Positions 10,105 through 19,263 are shown, counted from the stretch's first letter. The stretch: DNA of 64,000 nt from Akkermansiaceae bacterium UBA7890 (GCA_002501065.1 DLRK01000084.1:1-64000); one strand, 5' to 3'. Made by a program: numbers and translations. Notes: generated from the sequence alone by a model not told the origin.

Positions 10105-11361
10105 ATGAACCAAATGAACATCGCCACGCGCCGTGATTTTCTAACCCGCGGCCTGGGAATTGTCGGAATGGGCACGACCCTCCCGAACTTCATGTTGCGC
10201 TCCGCGCTGGCCGCTCCCGGTGGAGCATCGAACGATCGCATCGTGGTTTCGCTTCTCCTCACCGGCGGCCCGGACGGATTGACGCTCGCGCCTCCCTATG
10301 CCCACGACAAATACTACGACCTCCGCAAGGTGCTGCGCGTGCCCGCCAGGGACGTGCTCAAGCTCAACGACGAGGTCGGCCTTCATCCCCGCCTGAAAAG
10401 ATTCAAGGAATTGCACGATGATGGATCGATGGCGGTGGTCCTCGGAACTGCTTATCCGAATTTCAACCTCAGCCACTTCACCGGACGCGAGATCTGGGAA
10501 GCGGCCGCCGAAGGCATCTCGAGTCGGAAGGCCGGCGGAACGGGCTGGCTGGGACGCTTTGTCGATTATGCCTGCAAGGATCCGGATCCAGCCTTGAACA
10601 TCGCGGTGGGACCAGGCCGTTTACCGCTCATCGTAATGGGTAAGGACCACCCCGGCATCGGCTTTGTCTCGCCGGATTCCTTCCGTTTCAAGGGCAACGA
10701 CTCCGCGAAGGGAAAAGCCCTTTACACCAAACTCAACAAGATGATGGCAAATTCAGCGGAGAATGATCTCCAGTTCGTTTCCCAAACCGCCGTCAATGCC
10801 AACTCCGCCAGCGCCAGGCTCGGCGAGTTGGCCAGCCAGTACAAAACACCGATCACTTACCCGGACACCCAGTTCGGCACCTCGGTGCGAACCATCGCCG
10901 GGATGATCAACGGCGGCCTGAGCGCCCGCGCCTACTACGCCGCCCAGGGCATCGCCACTTTCGGCGGATACGACACTCATGCCGATCAACCACGCCGCCT
11001 CGACGTCCTCCTGGACGAACTCGGCGAAACGGTCTCGGCCTTCTACAGGGACCTGGCCCGCTGTGGAAACAAGGACCGCGTTCTCACCTTCACCTACAGT
11101 GAGTTCGGACGCCGGGCGACCGAAAACTACAGTGGAGGAACCGACCACGGCCAGGCCCAGCCGATGTTCCTTTTCGGTCCCGGCGTCAAGGCCGGCGTGC
11201 ACGGCACACAGCCAAGCCTCTCGGACCTCGACGCGCGCGGCAATCTCAAGATGCAAGTGGACTTCCGCAGGGTCTATGCGGGCGTTTTGGACAAGTGGCT
11301 CCACATCCCAAGCAAAGCCGTGCTGGGTAACGAGTTTTCCCCCGTTGACTGTATCGCGTGA
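10105..11361 (+). CDS. DUF1501 domain protein with Tat-type signal
   Basis: 418 aa, second gene of a probable operon with the DUF1800 gene. The N-terminus carries the twin-arginine pattern RRDFLTRGLG followed by a hydrophobic segment ending SALAA, pointing to export in folded form. DUF1501 features follow: VVSLLLTGGPDGLT, a conserved block with NLSHFTGREIWE, FGGYDTHADQ, and near the C-terminus TYSEFGRR and GGTDHGQAQPMFLFG. These histidine and aspartate motifs resemble alkaline-phosphatase/sulfatase-fold metal sites, but no activity has been established for the family as far as I know. Function together with the DUF1800 partner is inferred from conserved gene order only. Confidence 0.93.
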   Translation: MNQMNIATRRDFLTRGLGIVGMGTTLPNFMLRSALAAPGGASNDRIVVSLLLTGGPDGLTLAPPYAHDKYYDLRKVLRVPARDVLKLNDEVGLHPRLKRFKELHDDGSMAVVLGTAYPNFNLSHFTGREIWEAAAEGISSRKAGGTGWLGRFVDYACKDPDPALNIAVGPGRLPLIVMGKDHPGIGFVSPDSFRFKGNDSAKGKALYTKLNKMMANSAENDLQFVSQTAVNANSASARLGELASQYKTPITYPDTQFGTSVRTIAGMINGGLSARAYYAAQGIATFGGYDTHADQPRRLDVLLDELGETVSAFYRDLARCGNKDRVLTFTYSEFGRRATENYSGGTDHGQAQPMFLFGPGVKAGVHGTQPSLSDLDARGNLKMQVDFRRVYAGVLDKWLHIPSKAVLGNEFSPVDCIA

Positions 11362-11518
11362 GGCTTCTCTCTGCAGCAATTTGAGTTGGCGATGAAACAC
11401 AGCGCTTCTCATGGCAATACCCGATAACAGGGTCATTTCCTGATCTATGGGGAAATGGTCGCGCCCACGTTCTGGCACGATTCTATACCTCCCATGTGTT
11501 AAGCTGACGTATTGAGTA

Positions 11519-11983
11519 TCAAGTTCCCTCCCATTCACCGCGTAATACATCGTGAAACTCAGATATCCTATCGTCAGCGTTTTCGCGTTGAGTCTGATCG
11601 TCTCCCCGGCGGCTTTCGGCAAGCAAATCGCCAGGAAGAAAGACCGGACCGTTCAGGTAAAAGTGACGGTCGACAGCGAGGCCCCGGCTTATGAGGGGGT
11701 GAACGAGTGCAGAAGCTCTCCTGAGCACAATATCAAGGGGATCCCTGTCCGTCGGAAGGACCAAAGCCTGCAGATCCAGTGCCTCCGCAGCGAGACGATC
11801 ACGCCACTCCTTTTCCGAAGTTTTCAGGCGGTTGATCTGCCGGGTCAGCCCAAGGTGTTCCTCGTTCCAGCTCTGCTCCACCGAGAGTTCCCCCAATGAT
11901 GGTAATATGGCGGCAAACTGGACAACGGTGCACACCAGGATCAACAAACGCCGGGGAGTCAAATTCATGTGCAGTTCCTTCAT
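11519..11983 (-). CDS. Small secreted hypothetical protein, possibly 3'-truncated
   Basis: 154 aa from the ATG at 11983, which is preceded on the minus strand by GGGGGAAGG, a good ribosome binding site. A signal peptide (RRLLILVCTVVQFAAILPSLG) is followed by a hydrophilic helical stretch with LSVEQSWNEEHLG and KTSEKEWRDRL. From about residue 95 onward the composition becomes unlike protein and the frame overlaps the plus-strand remnant beginning at 11552. The gene therefore looks real at its 5' end and broken at its 3' end. A perfect inverted repeat lies 41 bases upstream. I do not recognise a family. Confidence 0.42.
   Translation of the reverse strand: MKELHMNLTPRRLLILVCTVVQFAAILPSLGELSVEQSWNEEHLGLTRQINRLKTSEKEWRDRLAAEALDLQALVLPTDRDPLDIVLRRASALVHPLISRGLAVDRHFYLNGPVFLPGDLLAESRRGDDQTQRENADDRISEFHDVLRGEWEGT
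11552..11899 (+). pseudogene. Remnant of a small secreted protein gene, facing the minus-strand ORF
   Basis: From a GTG at 11552 the frame encodes a convincing signal peptide (YPIVSVFALSLIVSPAAFG) and then a natural-looking segment to about residue 52 (VQVKVTVDSEAPAYEG). Third-position GC in this part is high, like real genes nearby. After about 11705 the sequence reads like the antisense of the opposing ORF. No Shine-Dalgarno is visible. It is best explained as the 5' fragment of a gene whose 3' part was lost. A chance open frame cannot be excluded. Confidence 0.35.
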
Positions 11984-12023
11984 TACAGACCTTCCCCCTG
12001 AAAACACCTTCAGGTCACTGCCG

Positions 12024-12043
12024 TTGTTGACCGGGATCAACAA
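12024..12043. promoter_or_regulatory. Perfect inverted repeat, possible operator
   Basis: TTGTTGA and TCAACAA flank a 6-base spacer. The repeat lies 41 bases before the start of the minus-strand small secreted protein, where an operator or a promoter-overlapping dyad could sit. No second copy was noticed in the window. The 12044-12312 stretch beyond it holds no recognised gene. Confidence 0.35.
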
Positions 12044-12312
12044 ACCAGAAGTTTGAAATGGGCCTTCCAGAAGGGCTCAACCAATCCGGCCGGAAGAAAC
12101 GAATTCCTCCTGTCACTGCTGAAATCGTGTCCCGCCAGCAACCAACACACGACCGCCATTCTGTCATCACGGCGCTTTGTTTTATTTTCGTGTCTCACTC
12201 GCAAAGGCCCGAGTGCTCCCCGAGAAGAACCGCCTCCCTCTTTCCTCTGGGAAGCAAGCCCCTCCACCTCGAGTTTGACAACCCAAGGATCACAGTTCTT
12301 GCCGCACAGTGA

Positions 12313-14076
12313 TCACTCTGCAAATACGGCCTCGTCGAGTTCGATCCGGAAAATCGTTCCTTCGTAGCCCACGAGGAAGAGATCACCACGGGTCGATCTC
12401 CCGAAAGAGACAATCTTCTGCGGGGAGGTTCCGATCTTCAGGACTTTCTTCAACTGGCGGTCGGTCTGGGTGAGCCCCCAGAGATGCCTGGTGTTGTGAT
12501 CGCCGAAGACATACACGCCATAATACGAAGACTGCGGATCGACCCGGTAGACATGGCCCCCAATGATACAGTTTCCGCGTTTGCGAGGATAGGCAAACAC
12601 CGGCTGGATAAAACGGGTGCCTTCGATGCGATACTGATTGGAAAATCGCTCGAATCCCTCCCACACGTTCCAGCCGTGATTCTCCCCACGGCGGATAATG
12701 GTCACTTCCTCATAGCGGTCCTGGCCGACTTCGCCCACCCAGAGATCGTTGGTGAGCGGATCGAAGCTGAACCGCCAGGGTTCACGCAGCCCGGACACCC
12801 AGATTTCCGGCCGCACGTTGGATCTTCCCACGAAAGGATTGTCAGGCGGAATGGCATAGCCGAGCCCGCCTTCCTTTCCATCCACATCGAGGCGCAGCAT
12901 CTTGCCCTTGAGCAATTCCATGTTCTGGCTGTGTCCATGGGGATCCTCGTGGGGACCGGTGTCTCCCATCCCCACGTAAAGATAGCCATCGCTTCCAAAA
13001 ACGAGATCGCCCCCGGTGTGTGAACTGGTGGTGGCTTCGATCCGCAGGATGATCTGCGGAGGGTCTCCTGAATCCTTCCTCAGCCCGGGAGCAGCCTTTC
13101 TCTCCACGATCCGGGCGATGTGCTGTCCCTCCTCCACGGTATGAACCGCCAGGAAATAGCGGCCGTTCTCCTGGAACGCGGGATGGAAGGCCAGTCCCAT
13201 CAATCCACGGGCACCGCCCCGGCTCAACTTCGCGCCAAGATCGAGAAAGAGGGTCTTTCGATCGCCTCCGGAGTTCTTCTCCAGGCGCCAGATTCTCCCG
13301 GACTTGTGTTCGAGGACAAGGAAGACGCCCTCACTTCCGGGAACCTGCCCAAACCAAACCGGCGAGACGAACCTGAGCGACTCGTCGTGGAACGGCCGGA
13401 GGGTGACAGGGCTGGCGGTCGACGGAATCACCTCCGGAGTTCCTGCTCGGAACACCGCGATATTTTCCTCTTGTTTCAAGCTAACCAGGTACTCAACAAG
13501 ATCGGCGAATTCCTGCTGCTTCAGCCCCGCGTAAAGCCCCTCGGGCATCAGGGACACCTCGCTCGCCAGCTGTCTTTGAACATCCACTCTGGCTATGCGT
13601 CTTGGTTTGCCATCTACGCCGATGAGTTCGATATGTGAGTCGGTGGCACCATTCACCACACCCATCCATGATTCCCCGGTCCTGGTCTCCACCACCGTGG
13701 TCCCGTAGCCGTCGGCGATTGACCGCGACGGCCAGAGAATAGCGTCAATGATATCACCGCGGGCGAGCTTGTCGCCGGCGGCCATCAAGTCCGGTCCAGC
13801 CTTGCGCTCGCCCGTCTCTACTCGATGGCAAATCACACAGGCCGTCCGTTTCTCGTTGAAGATGACCCTGCCGCGGACGGGGTCACCCTCCCGCTTCATG
13901 CCATACTTACGGTACTCCTCCTTGCTAGCGAGTGGTGGCGGCGATGACTCAGCCTTCTTTGCCCGAGCTGGCGTCTCGTCGGCAATGGCGGCAATCTCCA
14001 GATTCAGAAATAGAACTGCCATCACTCCGATAGAGAAGATTCCACAGACGGGAAATCGTTGAGATGCCCTCTTCAT
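12313..14076 (-). CDS. Cytochrome-c-type heme domain fused to glucose/sorbosone dehydrogenase-like beta-propeller
   Basis: 587 aa. The N-terminus has a signal sequence (FSIGVMAVLFLNLEIAAIA). A single heme-binding motif CVICH is at 80-84, inside a domain with RGRVIFNEKRT and ILWPSRSIADGY, the form found in planctomycete/verrucomicrobial heme domains. From about 240 a six-bladed GSDH (quinoprotein glucose dehydrogenase B-like) propeller follows, with RGLMGLAFHPAF, HTGGDLVFGSDGYLYVGMGD, WVSGLREPWRFSFDP and ENHGWNVWEG. The expected role is PQQ-dependent periplasmic oxidation of a sugar or related alcohol with electrons passed to the attached cytochrome. Usual fusions place the heme domain at the C-terminus, so the N-terminal placement is noteworthy. 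Confidence 0.9.
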   Translation of the reverse strand: MKRASQRFPVCGIFSIGVMAVLFLNLEIAAIADETPARAKKAESSPPPLASKEEYRKYGMKREGDPVRGRVIFNEKRTACVICHRVETGERKAGPDLMAAGDKLARGDIIDAILWPSRSIADGYGTTVVETRTGESWMGVVNGATDSHIELIGVDGKPRRIARVDVQRQLASEVSLMPEGLYAGLKQQEFADLVEYLVSLKQEENIAVFRAGTPEVIPSTASPVTLRPFHDESLRFVSPVWFGQVPGSEGVFLVLEHKSGRIWRLEKNSGGDRKTLFLDLGAKLSRGGARGLMGLAFHPAFQENGRYFLAVHTVEEGQHIARIVERKAAPGLRKDSGDPPQIILRIEATTSSHTGGDLVFGSDGYLYVGMGDTGPHEDPHGHSQNMELLKGKMLRLDVDGKEGGLGYAIPPDNPFVGRSNVRPEIWVSGLREPWRFSFDPLTNDLWVGEVGQDRYEEVTIIRRGENHGWNVWEGFERFSNQYRIEGTRFIQPVFAYPRKRGNCIIGGHVYRVDPQSSYYGVYVFGDHNTRHLWGLTQTDRQLKKVLKIGTSPQKIVSFGRSTRGDLFLVGYEGTIFRIELDEAVFAE

Positions 14077-14114
14077 CTTGTCGCCTTGCCTCCCATCGAA
14101 GAAGCCTATGCAGC

Positions 14115-14405
14115 CGGGAGATCCAGACCAAGAGCAAACTGGAGCGGATCACCCGTGGCTTCGCGATCTTCCGGCAACGGGTGGGACACTATCCTCCGGA
14201 GTCAAGGGACGTGGTGGCTCTCGTCGAGAAACCAACAATCGCGCCCTAACCCCCTGGCTGGGAATCAGTTTTCAAGACGCTCCCGAAGGATAATTGGAAG
14301 CCGGAGTTCGTCTACAAGTATCCCGGCTCCGAAGACCGAATCCGCCCGGAAGTGATCTCGAAAGGAAAGGACGGCGAAGATCCTGTCTCCGCGTTACCAG
14401 ATTGA
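14115..14405 (+). pseudogene. Relic of a GspG-like type II secretion pseudopilin, interrupted by an in-frame stop
   Basis: One reading frame reads REIQTKSKLERITRGFAIF, then GHYPPESRDVVALVEKP, a TAA at 14247-14249, and in the same frame GWESVFKTLPKDNWKPEF, VYKYPGSEDR, ISKGKDGEDP and a final TGA at 14403-14405. This is the order and spacing of the globular half of GspG-type pseudopilins (helix, 'RYP..xGLxALVxKP', 'LPKDxWGxxFxYxxPG', 'SxGxDG'). The prepilin peptidase site and transmembrane helix are missing, since that region is occupied by the start of the minus-strand heme/GSDH gene. It cannot encode a working pseudopilin. Confidence 0.6.
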
Positions 14406-14512
14406 GCCCGGAATCCCCTTTCATCAACTACATGGCTTGCCCCCGGGGTGGCAACTTGATTGGATCTCTCCATGCGGGACGTCCCGATCCTCCAGGAACC
14501 CCCCCTCACCGC

Positions 14513-17500
14513 ATGATCCCCGGGCATCCCCTTCTCCCCCGGGCCCGATTGGAGCACGTGGGAATTGTTCTCCTCGCGGCCATCCTGCTGGGACTGCCGG
14601 GCACGGCTTCTGCCGACCTGGTGCTCACGGAACTCATGGCCGTTGCCGACGAGAATCGCCGCGACGAAGATGGCGCCCCCTCGGATTGGCTTGAGCTCAC
14701 CAATACCGGATCACAGCCGCAGTCGCTTCTCGGACACTATCTCTCCAACAATCGGAATAACCTCATGCAGTGGGAGTTTCCCGACGTGGATATCGGGGCT
14801 GGTTCCTATCTGGTCATCTACGCTTCCGGGAAGGATCGAACCGGTCAGGAGCTGCACACGAGTTTCACCCTCGATCGTGATGGAGAGTATCTCGCACTGG
14901 TGGCGCCGGATGGCGTCACCGTTGTCAGCGAGATTGCTCCGCAGTATCCTGAACAGTTCGAACAAGTTTCCTATGGGGTGGCTCCTCCGGGAAATCCCCT
15001 CGACCTCGCGTTGGGATACTTCGAACAACCCACTCCGGGGAGTGGGAATGGAACGGTCTCCGGACCACCTCCCGCTGAGATCGTCTTTTCGGAGACCAGT
15101 CGGATGTTCACCCAGCCGTTCAATCTGGAGCTGCACTGCCCCACTCCCGGCGCCGTCATCCGCTACACCACGGATCGCACTGTGCCCGGAATACGGTCGA
15201 CGGTCTACCACGGCCCGATCCCGGTCTCAGCCAACACCCAGGTCCGTGCCCGGGCCTGGGTGCCCGGAGGATTGACGGGCGCTGTTACCACTCATGCCTA
15301 CCTCAAGCTGGCGAACAGCGTGGCAGCCTTTTCCTCGAGCCTGCCAATCATCGTGATTTCCTCTCACGGGGCAGGGACGCCCCCCTCCACAAGTTCAACG
15401 AGCCGGAAGGCCGTCTCCATGCTCTTCTTCGAACCTGACCCGGAAACGGGCAGGACCCTGTTGACGGAAGATCCCGTGCTGGCCACGCGAGCCGGGATTC
15501 GAAGACGCGGATCCAGTTCCGGCAACTGGCCCAAGTACTCCCTCTCGGTCGAAACCTGGCGTGATGGGGACGACGAGGATCGCAACATCAAACCGCTGGG
15601 CCTGGCCCGGGAGGCCGATTGGATTCTCAATGCCCGCTATGAGTGGGATCTGACCCTGCTTCGCAATCCGTTTGTTTACGAAATCAGCCGCCAGATCGGA
15701 CGCTATGCGCCGCGCACCAGATTCGTCGAGGTCTTCAGCGATACTTCAGGCACGGATGTGTCGAATGCCGACTACTTCGGCATCTACTCGCTCATCGAGC
15801 GAATTGAGACGGATCCAAATCGAGTGGACATCGAACGCCTCATGCCGTGGGAAGATACCGAACCCGAGATCACCGGGGGATACATTTTCAAGAACGACCG
15901 CCCCGATCCGGGCGAACCCACCCTGAATGTTGCCGGGATGGGGCAGATTACCGGGGTCGATCCGGATGGCCTGGAGCTGACTACGCGCCAGCGCTCCTGG
16001 ATCACGACCCACCTCAACGAATTAAATGCCGCCCTCACCAACATTCCATCCGGAATCAACCGCAACACCCGCCTCCACTTCTCGGACTATCTGGACGTCG
16101 ATTCGTGGATTGACCACCACCACCTCAACATTCTGGCGCTGAATATCGACTGGGGACGGCACAGCGCCTTCTTCTACAAGGATCGTGGCGGCAAGATCGT
16201 CAGCGGTCCGGTCTGGGATTACGACCGCAGTCTTGGCTGTGAAGACGTGCGGGATGACAACCCGCTCGCCTGGGAGGGAGGAGTCAATGCGGTGGGAACA
16301 GTCTCCAGCAAGACCTGGTTTGACAGTCGTTATCCATGGTACGGCCATCTTCTCGGTCCATCCGCCGATGCATCGCGGGCCAACTATCCTGACATCCGCC
16401 AACGCCACACCGACCGGTGGGCTGAGCTGCGTGAACGAGAATTCTCCCTCTCAAACCTCTACGCCGTGATCGACGGGATGGCCGATGAGATCCGGGAAGC
16501 CCAGCGACGCAACTTTGCGAAATGGAGGCAGCATCCTCCCAACGGTGGAAACTTCGCCACTCCTGAATCGCGGGGCTGGGCGGCTGAAATCTCTCACATG
16601 AAGGGCTGGTTGAAGGCACGTGTGGACTGGCTCGATGCGCAATACCACGCGTCCCCGTCATTCAATTCCGTCGGCGGAGCGACCGAGGCCGGATTCGAAC
16701 TCGTGATGGGATCGCCCGACGGTCCGGTCTACTATACCACCGATGGCAGTGACCCGCGACGCACGCGAGGGAGCGTGTCACTCTCAGCAACTCCGTTCGA
16801 GGGAACGGTCACGACCGCCACATTACTCGACGACACCTCGCCCTGTCGTTATCACGTCCCGGCCAGCGACGAACTGGGACTGTCCTGGACCGCGAGGGCC
16901 GGTCAATTCGACGACTCGAGCTGGTCCGAGGGAACGGGCGGAATCGGTTTCGAGTCGGGACGGGATCTCTCCGGACTCATCGACACGGATGTGGGCGACG
17001 AGATGAAGAACGTCAATGCGTCGTGTTATGTCCGCTATCACTTCGAACTCGACGACCCTGACCGTATCGTCAGGGCAATCCTTGCCATCCACAGCGATGC
17101 CGGATTCGTGGCCTACCTGAATGGAGTGGAAATCGGCAGCTTGCTGAAGCCCGCCGAACTGGCATGGGACAGCGCCACTGCTGGCAATGCCGAACGTTCC
17201 GGCGGGGACACCACCGTGCTTCATTTGCCGGAGATCCTGGATCTCACCCTTGCGAGGGAGCATCTGCGCGATGGGGTCAACGTGTTTGCCCTGCACGGTT
17301 TCAATTCCGACGTCAATGAGAGCGACTTCCTGGTTCGACCCGAACTGAGCGTGACCCGCGTCATCCCGTCCTCTCCCCTTGTGATCAATGGCACCCAGAC
17401 CATAACCGCTCGAGCGTACCGCAACCGGATCTGGAGCGCTCCGGAAACCGTAACGCTCGTGGTGTCCGATCAGATCGCGAGCGGAGCCAATCTGGTGATC

Positions 17501-18388
17501 TCGGAGATCATGTACAACCCGCCGGATCCCAGTGCGGAGGAGTTGGCGAATGGCTACGACGACGCGGACTTTTTTGAATATCTCGAACTCCTCAACATCG
17601 GGGAGGACCCTCTCTCGCTCGCTGGACTTCAGTTCATCTCGGGCCTCAAGTTTGATTTTTCCGGGGCCCTGATTTCGCGACTGGAGCCTGGAGAGCGGGC
17701 TCTCCTGATCCGGGACGCCGCGGCCTTCGAGTTCCGTTACGGCGGGGATGCCGCGGCGCGGATCATCGGGGAATTTGCCGATGACGGCGGGCTGGCCAAT
17801 GGAGGCGAACGCCTGGCTCTCATCGCGGCAGACCAGAGCACGGTGCAGGATTTCAGTTACAGGGACAATTCCCCATGGTCGGAAGCCGCTGACGGTGACG
17901 GAGCCAGTCTGGTTCTGGCCAATCCGTTCAGCGGCCCGGATCACGGTCTGGCGGCGAGCTGGCAACCCAGCGCTCATGACGGAGGAACGCCGGGGGGGAC
18001 GGACACCCTCCGCTACCCGGAGTGGGCCGCCCAGTTCGGAAACCCTGATCCCGAATCCGATGACGACCATGATCAACGGGTTGCTCTCCTTGAGTTCGCT
18101 GAAGGCGGATCGCCGAACCAGCCTACAGCTGTCGACTCGACCGTCCGGGTGAAGTTCAATCCCGAAGACAGCTCCGTGGTCGTTTCCTTCCGCCGCAGTC
18201 TTGCGGTCGACGGACTGCACTTTGAAGTCGAGGTTTCGGACGACCTGGTGAACTGGCAACCCGCAGGCCATGAATGGGAGTTCGTGGGAACCGATCCTCC
18301 CGAGGATGGGACCGCCTTGTTCTCGTTTCGCACCGCAGCACCGGATGGGGCGAACTACGTTCGCCAGCGTGTGCGCCTGATGGAGTAG
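14513..18388 (+). CDS. Secreted CotH-kinase family protein with lamin-tail and chitobiase-like domains
   Basis: 1291 aa from the ATG at 14513, which starts just before a signal peptide (VGIVLLAAILLGLPGTASA); the frame is open further upstream but without protein-like sequence. Domains in order: lamin-tail (LTD) domain (about 35-170, DWLELTNTG); chitobiase/hexosaminidase C-terminal type repeat (about 185-260, GAVIRYTTDRTVP); CotH domain (about 300-570, with RRRGSSSGNWPK, NARYEWDLTLLRN and VWDYDRSLG); a second YYTTDGSDPR repeat; a jelly-roll segment; a second LTD (about 1000-1140, NLVISEIMYNPP). The C-terminus ends in a beta-rich 'FEVEVSDDLVNWQ' segment common in large verrucomicrobial exoproteins. 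Such proteins are surface or spore-coat-like; some CotH domains phosphorylate proteins. Substrate unknown. Confidence 0.9.
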   Translation: MIPGHPLLPRARLEHVGIVLLAAILLGLPGTASADLVLTELMAVADENRRDEDGAPSDWLELTNTGSQPQSLLGHYLSNNRNNLMQWEFPDVDIGAGSYLVIYASGKDRTGQELHTSFTLDRDGEYLALVAPDGVTVVSEIAPQYPEQFEQVSYGVAPPGNPLDLALGYFEQPTPGSGNGTVSGPPPAEIVFSETSRMFTQPFNLELHCPTPGAVIRYTTDRTVPGIRSTVYHGPIPVSANTQVRARAWVPGGLTGAVTTHAYLKLANSVAAFSSSLPIIVISSHGAGTPPSTSSTSRKAVSMLFFEPDPETGRTLLTEDPVLATRAGIRRRGSSSGNWPKYSLSVETWRDGDDEDRNIKPLGLAREADWILNARYEWDLTLLRNPFVYEISRQIGRYAPRTRFVEVFSDTSGTDVSNADYFGIYSLIERIETDPNRVDIERLMPWEDTEPEITGGYIFKNDRPDPGEPTLNVAGMGQITGVDPDGLELTTRQRSWITTHLNELNAALTNIPSGINRNTRLHFSDYLDVDSWIDHHHLNILALNIDWGRHSAFFYKDRGGKIVSGPVWDYDRSLGCEDVRDDNPLAWEGGVNAVGTVSSKTWFDSRYPWYGHLLGPSADASRANYPDIRQRHTDRWAELREREFSLSNLYAVIDGMADEIREAQRRNFAKWRQHPPNGGNFATPESRGWAAEISHMKGWLKARVDWLDAQYHASPSFNSVGGATEAGFELVMGSPDGPVYYTTDGSDPRRTRGSVSLSATPFEGTVTTATLLDDTSPCRYHVPASDELGLSWTARAGQFDDSSWSEGTGGIGFESGRDLSGLIDTDVGDEMKNVNASCYVRYHFELDDPDRIVRAILAIHSDAGFVAYLNGVEIGSLLKPAELAWDSATAGNAERSGGDTTVLHLPEILDLTLAREHLRDGVNVFALHGFNSDVNESDFLVRPELSVTRVIPSSPLVINGTQTITARAYRNRIWSAPETVTLVVSDQIASGANLVISEIMYNPPDPSAEELANGYDDADFFEYLELLNIGEDPLSLAGLQFISGLKFDFSGALISRLEPGERALLIRDAAAFEFRYGGDAAARIIGEFADDGGLANGGERLALIAADQSTVQDFSYRDNSPWSEAADGDGASLVLANPFSGPDHGLAASWQPSAHDGGTPGGTDTLRYPEWAAQFGNPDPESDDDHDQRVALLEFAEGGSPNQPTAVDSTVRVKFNPEDSSVVVSFRRSLAVDGLHFEVEVSDDLVNWQPAGHEWEFVGTDPPEDGTALFSFRTAAPDGANYVRQRVRLME

Positions 18389-18425
18389 AGCTATCCTTCC
18401 TCCGGGCCAACGAAACCCTCAAAAC

Positions 18426-19193
18426 TCAGGAGACCCGACGTGGCAGAGAAGCCCCCCGGGAACGCCTGACAAGAAAGGCGAGCCCGGCAGTGGCGAAGAG
18501 AATGCTGCTCCCCGGTTCCGGGACGTAAGTCACAGCAAGCCGTGGACGCAGAGCAGGATCCTCATGATCCGAGGAAACGATGTAGTGATCCCCTCCATGA
18601 AACCCGAAGGAAGTCTCCATGTAGTATGCAAACCCATTGTTCGGGAGCGTTCCCTCATGCCAGGCCGTGACCAGATCGGTCAGGTCGATGGTCGACTGCC
18701 CGGAATACCTGGGCTGCACGGATGGATCTTCGCTCAGATCAGCGAGGTGAACCTCGTCAACTGTTGAGAAGGCGGTTCCCAGAGTGGCCTGATTGTTCCA
18801 AGTGGCGGTGGCTTCGTCCCATGGAGCAGCGATCTCTGTCAGGGTGAAGGAGAACGTGGGCAGGGGAAATGGGTTCTGTGCGAAAATCAGATGCGAGAGG
18901 ATCAGTTCAGCATTCGCTACGGTAGCGGAAGAATCCATCCCTGACAGGTCGAACTCATAGTATCCACGGCTGAACCACGAACCGGTGTTGTGTTGGGTCC
19001 AGTGCCGGTTTGATGAGGACAAGTCCTGATTCTGAGAGCCGCTGCGATTCCAGACAAAGGTGTCTTTCCCCTCGCCCGGACCGGGCTGAAGGATGAGAAC
19101 CTCGGCCGAGGTTGTTGCCGACAGGGAGATCCCCAGGACCAGAGCGATGAAAGCACCAGCTGGCCCGCCCCCCATTAATTGCTTCTTGGTCAT
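18426..19193 (-). CDS. DNRLRE-type secreted protein with PEP-CTERM sorting signal
   Basis: 255 aa. Signal peptide at the N-terminus (AFIALVLGISLSATTSA). The body has the DNRLRE pattern: GYYEFDLSGM, ANAELILSHL, AAPWDEATATWNN, DLTDLVTAWHEG and LRPRLAVTYV. The C-terminus is a textbook PEP-CTERM: VPEPGSS, a hydrophobic helix (ILFATAGLAFLV) and a basic tail starting RRSRG. PEP-CTERM proteins are processed by exosortases and attached to the envelope or extracellular matrix, so an exosortase system should exist elsewhere in the genome. Function of the domain is structural as far as known. It faces the CotH gene tail-to-tail. Confidence 0.88.
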   Translation of the reverse strand: MTKKQLMGGGPAGAFIALVLGISLSATTSAEVLILQPGPGEGKDTFVWNRSGSQNQDLSSSNRHWTQHNTGSWFSRGYYEFDLSGMDSSATVANAELILSHLIFAQNPFPLPTFSFTLTEIAAPWDEATATWNNQATLGTAFSTVDEVHLADLSEDPSVQPRYSGQSTIDLTDLVTAWHEGTLPNNGFAYYMETSFGFHGGDHYIVSSDHEDPALRPRLAVTYVPEPGSSILFATAGLAFLVRRSRGASLPRRVS

Positions 19194-19263
19194 CTAATGT
19201 TCTGTATTAGCCCTTGCAGAGGATACCGACTTCGCGTTCGTTTTTTTTCAACGTTTCTGATCC

